Source of the DNA: Bidens hawaiensis
Taxonomy: Eukaryota; Streptophyta; Magnoliopsida; Asterales; Asteraceae
Direction: 5' to 3'
Assembly: GCA_021521415.1 (NCBI GenBank)
Contig: JAIQDT010003556.1
Coordinates: 62,001 to 126,000, forward strand
DNA length: 64,000 bases
The first letter of the stretch is position 1, and every line of letters begins with the position of its first letter. Position numbers and translations under genes: made by a program. Below, piece after piece: positions 56,343 to 64,000 of the stretch. A model generated the notes under the pieces. It was not told the origin of the DNA. It searched no databases and saw only the letters and a list, made by a program, of their open reading frames with translations.

Positions 56343-58714
56343 GTAAAATGATTAGTTCAAAAAGGCAGCCCAAGCCTCAGTCTTGGGCTCTCCCTTTGAT
56401 ACTTTAGGAGAATCATTTAAATTAACTCCAACATTTGAGACTTGAGAATATGTGACGGTTTTCTTAGTTTTCTTCTTTAAGTATCCATCATGTATTCTTC
56501 CTGAATCAACATTTGAACAAATTGGTTGAACACGGTCAACACATTTGGTTGCTTCATTATCCGAATCAATCCGAATAACCTTCTTCAAATTAATATTCGA
56601 ATACATTATAACACACTCATCAACTTGGTTTTCTTTTAAGTTTGATAATGAATGAATCATTCGAGTTGATGAGTCTTTGATATCATCAATCTTTGCTTTG
56701 CACTTTTTGGAAGCATAACCCGGTTCACCACATTTGAAACATAATCGAGAGACCTAAGTGTTTCGTGGCAAAGTACATGTAGTCTTTGATAGCAAAGATT
56801 TATGAATATCATCTTTGGGTTTCTCAAATGTAATTTTCTTCGGTGTTTCGTGTTTTAAACCTTTTCTTTTCTTATAGAATTCAAGATTTGTTAAATTCAA
56901 AGAAATTTTCCAAACCTGACGATTTTATGAACGTGATAGGTTTAAAAACATTAGTTTTTGGTTTTTTTTGAACATTAACAATATTTGATTGATAAAATTT
57001 TTGTTCAAGTTCAGTCATTTGTGAAGTGTCATCCTGAAATACACTTTCAATCATTTTAGGTTTAAGAAGATTCAAAGGAACTTATTTGTCAGGAAACACT
57101 TTTGACAAACCCTTTAATTTAAAAACTTTTCCATTTGATGATTTCAGTTGAGGATTAACGAATCGCATCAACTCCTCATCAGACACCGAAGGCTTGTCTG
57201 ATTGAGATACATTAGATTTTTCCTTAGGAATTACTTTAGGAATTACCTTTGGAACATTTGTTGTGTTTGAAGAAACACCCGAAGTCTTTGAACCATACAC
57301 AGCTTGTTCAAAATCTTCGGGTTCACACAGAGTATGATTGTCAATTGGAATATATTTGTTTTTGACAATCACATCAGGTTCACACAACACCTCGATTGAA
57401 CCATCCAATTCATTTTTGGTGAAAACCTTTTTACTTTCGATATGAATTGGTTCACGAGCAAGACCAGTTGTATCAACACTTTCAGATTTATCAGTAGATA
57501 TATTTGAAAATTTTTCCACATCGGGAATGCTACTGTAATCATGTTTAAAAGGAGGTGGAATTTCGACATAACCCAAACCTGCTTTTCCATTTTTCTTATG
57601 TGAATGATTAACCTCAATTATTTCATTCAAAAGAAATGAAGAATCTCTAAATTTTCCAAGCTTATTATTCAATTCCATTATTTCGTTTTCAAGATTGGAA
57701 ATACAGGTTCGGAGTCGAAGAATCTCCTTCAAATATTGATCAACTTCAATAATTTTACAATGAACTTTAGTTTTAAAATCATGATTGCTTTCAGACAGTT
57801 TTTGAATTTTTAGAGTTGATTGCTCTAGCAATTTTGTCTTTTGTTTGTAGCATTCATTGATCATAAAGTGATCTTTTGTGAGTGTATTGTTCTGAGTTAA
57901 TGCTGTTTCAAGTTTGACTTTTAATACAGCACATTCAGCACAATCATTCACTTTTGATGAAGGTTCAGATATATTAGATAGAGATTTGTGACATACCTCA
58001 TCAATCTTAGCCATACAAGCATAAGATTCAGCTTTCACAAAGATTGATTCAATTTGAGACGACAGACTTTGATCAGTGTCGGTCTCAGAGTCAGACGAAT
58101 CACTTCCCTCCGATACATTATCACTGCTGGCATCTTCAAATTTCTCCACTGTTTCAACAATAGCCACGTTTTCTTGATTTCCCAACAAACGTTGAGACCA
58201 ATCAACTACTTCATTGACCACTAAAGCTTGAGTAGCAGAAGATTTGTCTTGATCACCAGATACAGCAGATTTACTCTTATCCCCACCAGATGAATTCTTT
58301 CCTGAAGAACGTTCAGAATTGCGTGAGCCAGAATAGTCTTTCCTCGGCTTGTCACATTCTTTTTGCAAAATAGCCAAATTCCCCGCAATTATAACATTTT
58401 ACCTTCAGCTTATCAAACCCGACCCTTTTGTTTAACGTAGGAAGATCTTTTCCTGTTTGTTGCATAAACCTTTTGACTTTACGAATGATCATAGCCATGT
58501 TCCATTTTAAATACATTAGCTCAAGATCGTCCGGGTCGATTTGATCATAATCTTCATCTGTGAGATCGCTCGTAGCGATCTTGCTTCCAACCAGCTGTTC
58601 ATAAGAAGTCATGAACGCACACACAAAAGCGAACTGTTGTTCAGCATCTTGCAGATTTACCTTAGGCAAGCTTGATGCATGATCATTTGAGTTTGTAGTT
58701 GCACCACTAGCCAT
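56343..58714 (-). pseudogene. Gag C-terminal region with two decayed zinc knuckles, element E, inverted
   Basis: It starts at MASGATTNSN (58714) and matches the second part of Gag in element A: FVCAFMTSYEQLVGSKIATS and DQIDPDDLELMYLKWNMAM. The first knuckle reads CYNCGEFGYFAK with His replaced by Tyr and a one-base insertion that shifts the frame (58377 onward). A long Ser/Glu-rich and coiled region of 431 residues follows (to 57082). The second knuckle, CFKCGEPGYASKKC near 56740, again has Tyr for His. The end block 56660-56352 leads into protease. The N-terminal UBN2 domain is missing beyond 58730. Confidence 0.88.
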
Positions 58715-58728
58715 AAAACATACATTAG

Positions 58729-58928
58729 GCTGACCTTTATACTAAGGCATTTGACAAAACACGTTTTCAATATCTGCTAGGTATAAACGGTTTAAAATCT
58801 TTAAAGGATATTCAAAAGCTTAAATACGTTTTCAATATATGCTAGGTATAAATGGTTTATACTAAGGCATTTGACAAAACACGTTTTCAAGGCCCTTTAT
58901 GGTTAAACAAGGCTCTTTATGGTTTATA
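58729..58928 (+). other. Scrambled junction with repeated RNase H ends
   Basis: Three partial copies of the RNase H tail lie head to tail: 58729-58821 (nearly complete), about 58825-58859 and about 58859-58890. They are followed by a piece of RT (58891-58926, holding AACAAGGCTCTTTATGGTTT, which encodes NKALYG) and then the full tail from 58929. The Gag of the inverted block joins at GGCTGA, a possible microhomology. Confidence 0.8.
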
Positions 58929-59060
58929 TCCATTGATAAAATTCATACGGATTTTCAAAAGGCTGACCTTTATACTAAGGCATTTGACAAAACACGTTTT
59001 CAATATCTGCTAGGAATAAATGGTTTAAAATCTTTAAAGGATATTCAAAAGCTTGGTTAA
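58929..59060 (+). pseudogene. RNase H C-terminus, element E
   Basis: This encodes the pol end SIDKIHTDFQKADLYTKAF, then DKTRF and an LGINGLK stretch, up to TAA at 59058-59060. It matches 4433-4301 of element A. It is only the last 43 codons, and the RNase H active site is absent. Confidence 0.85.
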
Positions 59061-60480
59061 ATCATTTTATTTTTAGTTTTCTTTTCGATTTTTGTTGTTT
59101 TTAGGGGGAAAAAAATATAAAATCCAAAAATATTGTGGTTTCTGAATACAGAGAAAATTAAAAACTGCAAAAACATTCAAATATTGAAAAAATTACAAAA
59201 ACAGTGAAAACATGCTCCTCAAAATGAGTTTTGAAGCAAAAAGGGAAAATGATAGTACATTGACGGGATTGATCTAATACATGAATAAACTAGATTAAAA
59301 ATTACCGTAAGGCCACCAATATGATATGCAAAGATAGGTTTAACATAATATATAGGAACTGATAAGATATAAAGATAATGAATGCCGAACCTAGTGGAAT
59401 TACCTCTTAAAAGATTGATACTATATCTGATTTAAAGAAAGGTCAAAAGTCAAAATGATTACTGTGTGTGCATGCATTCATTTTTGAAGAAAATTCTGCT
59501 TTGTTTTTATTTTATTTTGCAAAGAAATTCAACTTTATTTTTTCTTTATTTTTATTCAAATATTGGATCCTCTCCTACGCGATAAGATTATCCGACCTGA
59601 GCGTTAATATTCGGGTATTCTGCTTTATTTTTCTTGGTGTTTCGTATAAAATCTTGGACTTTCTCCTCGCGATAATACGGGATTATCCGAATTGAGGGTT
59701 AAGATTTTATGCAACTTCAACTTATTTTTATCTTTTTATTTTGTTGAAATGGAACCTTATTTGCGTGTAGTCATACCGACCTTAAGGGAAAATTTTGACC
59801 TTCTGCTTTATTTTTTCTTTTATTACTTTTGCATGAGTCACAGTTAATCAAAATTTGGAAAATCAAAAGAAAAACGTACATGTGATATTCACTGTATAAG
59901 AGATAGAAATGTTATATCTGATTGATGGGGTCCACATATGGTTTCGTGCCTAATTGAACCAAATTAAAGCATATCGTAAAGTTTCCGACAAGTCTGTGAA
60001 AAGTTTACGAAGACAATTATATCTGCAATCATCGTTGGGTTACGCGTATAATAATCATCGAAATTGAAGTGTTACTCAGTGATATTTTCGTCAATATGAT
60101 TCCCTGCTCAACTCACAAAAATATGTACTGCTTTAATAGTTTTAGTCGTGTATTGTTTTTCGTTATTTGTTATTTGAAAATTTCGAAAATCCAAAAAGAT
60201 TTTTTTTCCTTTCAATTCTGCTTTAGTTTTGATTTACCAAGCTAGCGAATAAATTCAAAGGAAAAAGAAAAAGATTAATCCCCAAAAAGATTTAAGTTAA
60301 TCGTGCTTAATGTATTTACAACTAGTATCAGTTATATTTTTAACTTAAAAATTCGTTTAAATTAAACATTACCGATCCTTGGTTGATCGGGTATTTTAAT
60401 GTATGCGATTAAACCCTAAAATTGGATTTAATTGATTATTTAATTCAGTGTTAAAACCCTAATTGGTTTTAATATTATTT
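59061..60480 (+). other. Non-coding spacer of element E
   Basis: A PPT-like TTTTTAGGGGGAAA (59098-59110) follows the pol stop, as in element A. Two related blocks with CGCGATAA-GATTATCCGA words (59576-59610 and 59664-59700) form a diverged direct repeat. Parts at 60075-60150 align with element A. The Athila-like module of A is not evident here. Confidence 0.6.
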
Positions 60481-60489
60481 AATTCCTTA

Positions 60490-61610
60490 AAAGAGATTTG
60501 TGTCTCATTCGCTAAGGAAAATTGGGTGATTCGTTAAAATGTTTAACAAATGTAAAGCCATTCGTTATTTAAACATAACGAATGAGTTTCTCATTCGTTA
60601 GAAAGGCATTCGCTTCCGTTGTGCATAACGAATGGAGGTCATTCGTTTAAACATTTAACAAATATAATGCATAATGTATCATTCGTTAAAGATTAACGAA
60701 TAACTTCTTTATTCGTTAAAATTTTAACGAATAAGAGAAGGTAAAATAAGATTCGTTAAAATTTTTAACGAATGAGAATCTTATTCGTTGAAAAGTTTAA
60801 CGAATCAGGATTATTAATTTAACGAATGAGGTCATTCTTTAGTTCAAATTTTGAACGAATGACCTCGGGCGTTGTGAAATTATTGGGTTAAAATCCCAAT
60901 GTTTGACAAATGCCGTTTCATTCGCCATTTTCCTATTTCACTATCACCCTAGACGAACTATTGCAAAATTTTTCCAAGATTTCATACTTGCTTATTATCG
61001 CAATTGATTAACGTATTCGTGTTATATAGGTATTGGCGATCTCAATGATATGAGTCTTGTGGATTTTCATCGGGTTTTTATGTGTTAATTGATCGATGTT
61101 CTAACTGGTTATGAACCGAACAGTTGCACACTGTTAAAACTCATATATTGATGTCAATTAGTTCCGATGATCATTGAATAAGATATAAAACTGATTTCCG
61201 ACAAATGTCATTGGATTTAAATGTGAAAATTATTAGGAAACTAACTAATACGTCATTGATATTCATCGTCTTTGACTTTGAATAGTCAAAATTAATTTAA
61301 TTTTTGACTCCTGATAGTCAAATAAAAATTTAATTTACATTCGTTACCTGATCAGGTCAGATTCATTAAATTGTTAACGAAAGACTGTCTGTTTCGCTAA
61401 GGTAGCGAATGGACAGTGTATTTGATAACAAATAAGTGTAACGAATCAGAGTTGATTCGTTAAACTAATACACATTGATTCGTTACAATAACGAATGACT
61501 TCACGTATAAGTATGATTCGTTCTTTGTAACGAATGTAAAACATTAATTGTATACTGAATGTCTCATTCGTATAAAGTAACGAATGAGATGCTTATTCGT
61601 TAAATCAGTA
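60490..61610 (+). promoter_or_regulatory. CATTCGTTA/TAACGAATG array, element E
   Basis: Dozens of motif copies in both orientations form two clusters, 60500-60880 upstream of the leader donor and 61340-61610 inside the leader intron. It is the counterpart of 1740-2840 in element A, in mirrored position. Confidence 0.8.
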
Positions 61611-61649
61611 TGATGTATTTAAACAGTTTGCTGAATTTTTTTTTGACAG
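61030..61649 (+). other. Predicted 5'-leader intron before the env-position ORF (element E)
   Basis: Donor TATAG|GTATTGG (GT at 61030-61031) and acceptor TTTTTTTTTGACAG (AG at 61648-61649) bracket 620 bases, and the ATG follows 3 bases later. Position and length match the 612-bp interval in element A. Confidence 0.55.
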
Positions 61650-61652
61650 AAA

Positions 61653-62177
61653 ATGGCAGAAGAGATCTTTCAACATCCACTTCCCGAGCAACAACCAGAA
61701 AATAATCCTGTGCCACAGCCTGAAGTTCAAGCTGAACCTGTTCAAGCTCCTGTCATGCTGTCATGGTACAAGAGCCATAATATTTGTGCCTATCTTAAGC
61801 TGAACTTTGAAGATTCATCGATATTCGGGGGAATGATTAGTTTTCTAATTCGCTCGAGAATCTACAAGGCCATTTCTACCCGTACAGTTGTTTATCAGAA
61901 GATAATACAAGAGTTCTGGAATACTGCTACGTTCAATGAAGAAGATAATCAGATAGAAGCGGTTATTCAAGAAAAACGGGTGGTGATTGATATTGGTGTG
62001 ATTAGAGACTCACTGGGATTTAATGTTGATGACAGATGTGAGTTCAATAGAGCATTGATCAGAGGATTATTTGGCCGTGTAAAGTATAATGGTGATTTGG
62101 GCAGATCTATGTACAACAAAGCGAACTTGGGTGAACAATACAAGTATCTGCTTCACGTATTGATTCATTGTCTCGGT
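61653..62177 (+). pseudogene. Env-position ORF of element E, N-terminal part, interrupted
   Basis: The 175 residues up to the insertion are open. The start MAEEIFQHPLPEQQPEN is Pro/Gln/Glu-rich (residues 1-35). A globular domain follows: WYKSHNICAYLKLNF, FGGMISFLIRSRIYKAIS, YQKIIQEFWNTATF, IEAVIQEKRVVID, VIRDSLGF, RALIRGLFGR and KYLLHVLIHCLG. The same domain occurs in elements A and C. The family is known to me only as a protein of Copia elements in composites, of unknown function. The frame runs a little into the nested LTR and stops at 62285. The start is supported by the splice acceptor and by Met alignment with A. Confidence 0.8.
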
Positions 62178-62639
62178 TGTAAGACCCCGAATCCCAGGAA
62201 TCCTACAGTTGGTAATCACGTCCACAAATTCACAAAAATTAAAAAAACCAAACAATTCACTTTATTTAAAACCAGTTCAGAGTAAATAACAGCGGAAAAG
62301 TGTACGTATTTGAAAATCCCAAATACGGGTACAGGTGTCCAAAATCAAATGTAAATAAAATATTTGTTTTATTTGAAATTCCCGACCAGAAGTGCCTTCA
62401 ACCTCCCGGGTAGCATCCTGCACGTCCAAGCGGTAGCATCCACTTCTTAACCTGAAAGTCAATCTAACATACACACAAAGTCAGCTTGAGCTGAGTGAGT
62501 TCAAGTTTTCGTAAATGACATTCATTAAAAATTTAAATTCCATGAGTATGGAATGTAGTGGAAAATCATGAGACCATAAAATCATAAATAGCTTTTCTTA
62601 ACCAAATCATAAGTGAATAAAACATTAAACATCTTTTCA

Positions 62640-63075
62640 CGCGGTACGGGCCTCCTCTCCCTGGGTCTTCCCCGAGTAATATATTTGACCCGGCCGCGGT
62701 TTAACAAAACCGTTAAAATCACGCAACACGAGCCTCCTCACCCCGGGTCATCCCCAAGTAATATATTTGACTCGGTCACAGTTTAATAAAACAAAATCAC
62801 GCAACAAGAGCCTCCTCACCCCGGGTCATCACCAAGTAATATATTTGACTCGGTCGCGGTTTAACATCCAAACACGTAATACGGGCCTCCTCACCCCGGT
62901 TCTTCCCCAAGTAATATATTTGACCCGACCACGGTTTATAGAACGGCGAGCCTCCTCACCCCAGGTCTTCCCCAAGTAATATATTTGACCCAGCCACGTC
63001 ATAAACATGCAACACGGGCCTCCTCACCTCGGGTCCTCCCGAGTAATATATTTGACCCGGTCACAGTTTACCATC
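62640..63075. repeat. Six tandem units of ~65-80 bp in the LTR
   Basis: Each unit has GCCTCCTC, a CCCGGGTC-like word, AAGTAATATATTTGAC and CGGTCACGGTTTA-like sequence. The copy at 37513-40576 has a different tandem repeat in the corresponding place. The ORF 62767-62979 is produced by this repeat. Confidence 0.9.
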
Positions 63076-63568
63076 ACATACACATTAACATACACACATA
63101 TAAACATCTAATCCAAACATCCAACCAACAATATCACTACATACAATCCATAAATAATGGATAATCTAGGCATTTAATACTAAGCCTAATAGCAACCTCG
63201 AGGCTTAAAGTCCAAGTAATATGCATACCCGGAAGGGGTATATGACCCTATAACGAGTCTAAAATATCCTAAGGCTTAGAATATAATTCAAACATAAATG
63301 TATAAATGCACAATCACGAATAAAGCCATGTAATACCATCCAAATAGTTTAAAACGATTAAAATCGGGTAAAATTTGTAATAGGGTGTGTATGCTAGCCC
63401 AAAACGTAAAAAGATTAAAAAGGGCATCATGAACTCACCTGAAATCAATCGAACACCTGCAACGAGCTAGGAAAACCCTAAGTGCACAATCACAAGCAAG
63501 GGTTTGTAAATTATACACAACGCGTTACTAAACTAGATCGCAAGAACACACTTGTCTAATGGGTCGCT

Positions 63569-63695
63569 CAAGCCCAACACTTTGGCCCAAGGCCCAACAC
63601 TTGGCCCAAGGCCCAACAACTTGGCCCAACACTTTGGCCCAAGGCCCAACAACTTGGCCCAAGGCCCATACTTTGGCCCAAGGCCCAATACTTTA
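63569..63695. repeat. GGCCCAA-rich minisatellite
   Basis: Irregular repeats of ACTTTGGCCCAAGGCCCAAC in about seven copies. The ORF 63552-63782 reads through it and has no support as a gene. Confidence 0.88.
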
Positions 63696-64000
63696 CCTCA
63701 TCCCCTAAACCTTTCAACTAACCAAATCCACCCTACGAATATGGCCGGGGCTAACCATAATGCACAACTCACCAGCCGGTAACCAAATCGAGTCGAATAC
63801 GCGCGTAATAAATCTTAAAACAAATTGTCAAACGAATCAGCCCAAATGGACCAAATTCCCATCTTAACCTTTTCTTACATCAAAATCATGTCACCCGAGT
63901 TGATAGGGTTGACGGTTCCTTTTTACAATTTTCAATTTAACATTTAAATGAAAATTCGCGCATCGCCGACTCAATTGACCAATCACCAACCAAAACAGCT

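Larger units (their letters stand above)
53484..62177 (+). mobile_element. Copia element E with internally inverted gag-pol
   Basis: LTR (53484-53963) and tail (58929-62177: RNase H end, spacer, array, env-position ORF) are on the + strand, while gag to RT (58714-53964) is on the minus strand. Turning that block round restores the normal order up to the KALYGL block in RT. The PBS, 5' leader and N-terminal Gag are missing. The env-position ORF is cut at 62178 by a nested LTR. It is the same family as element A and as LTR 683-1160. Confidence 0.75.
62178..64000 (-). mobile_element. LTR of the TGTAAGACCCCG family, continues past the window
   Basis: It starts TGTAAGACCCCGAATCCC and follows 37513-40576 in order: CTACAGTTGGTAATCA, TTCAGAGTAAATAACAGCGG, CAAAGTCAGCTTGAGCTGAG and GTGTGTATGCTAGCCCAAAA. 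As in that copy, minus orientation is likely. The other end, and whether this is a solo LTR or a full element, cannot be seen. Confidence 0.85.

Noticed and set aside
63552..63782. ORF with repeated GPRPNNLAQ units
   Set aside because: It is a reading of the GGCCCAA minisatellite inside an LTR.

Overview
This window is nuclear plant DNA. It is AT-rich, has no operons, and consists almost entirely of nested, decayed LTR retrotransposons with some small non-autonomous elements. I see no convincing host gene, rRNA or tRNA gene. The protein families are Sirevirus-type Ty1/Copia with a long Gag and an extra ORF after pol, and Athila-type Ty3/Gypsy. The extra Copia ORF looks like proteins I associate with Asteraceae genomes, so a composite is my best guess for the source, but that is inference.

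Layout. 1-1160: the 3' end of a + strand Copia element (three polypurine tracts, LTR 683-1160), inserted in element A. 1161-9557: Copia element A, minus strand (LTR, PBS, Gag, RT/RNase H, spacer, env-position ORF), with protease, integrase and half of RT deleted. 9558-23010: an Athila-type Gypsy element, + strand (Gag, protease, RT, RNase H, integrase, ORF3), whose 5' LTR is abnormal because an inverted LTR head abuts a forward LTR tail. 23011-29917: intergenic DNA with two SINEs, a long foldback element, two 9-bp-TSD MITEs, a perfect 70-bp tandem duplication and TA/ATC microsatellites. 29918-53483: a large 5'-truncated Copia element C, minus strand (Gag, integrase, RT/RNase H, a motif-array spacer, an env-position ORF of about 4.7 kb, and a 3' LTR). 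Its env-position ORF is split by three LTR-sized insertions (32014-34433, 37513-40576, 41356-44498). 53484-62177: Copia element E, + strand, in which the gag-to-RT block is inverted relative to the LTR and the tail. It is interrupted at 62178 by an LTR of the same family as 37513-40576, which runs off the window.

The most interesting system is regulatory. Two distinct Copia families each carry a dense array of a private short motif, in both orientations and often as perfect hairpins: CATTCGTTA/TAACGAATG in A and E, and TGCTCGA/TCGAGCA in C. In each family the array lies just upstream of the TATA box in the LTR, and a second array lies upstream of a spliced leader for the env-position ORF. In C that internal leader has its own TATA box, a short exon and a 91-bp intron. 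The arrangement suggests that these elements duplicated their U3 control region to drive the downstream ORF separately, and that two families did so with unrelated motifs.

All coding regions carry stops, frameshifts or deletions, so no element here looks autonomous today. Coordinates of LTR termini, TSDs, PBSs and motifs were read by eye from the sequence. Homology between copies was judged by eye and not by alignment software.
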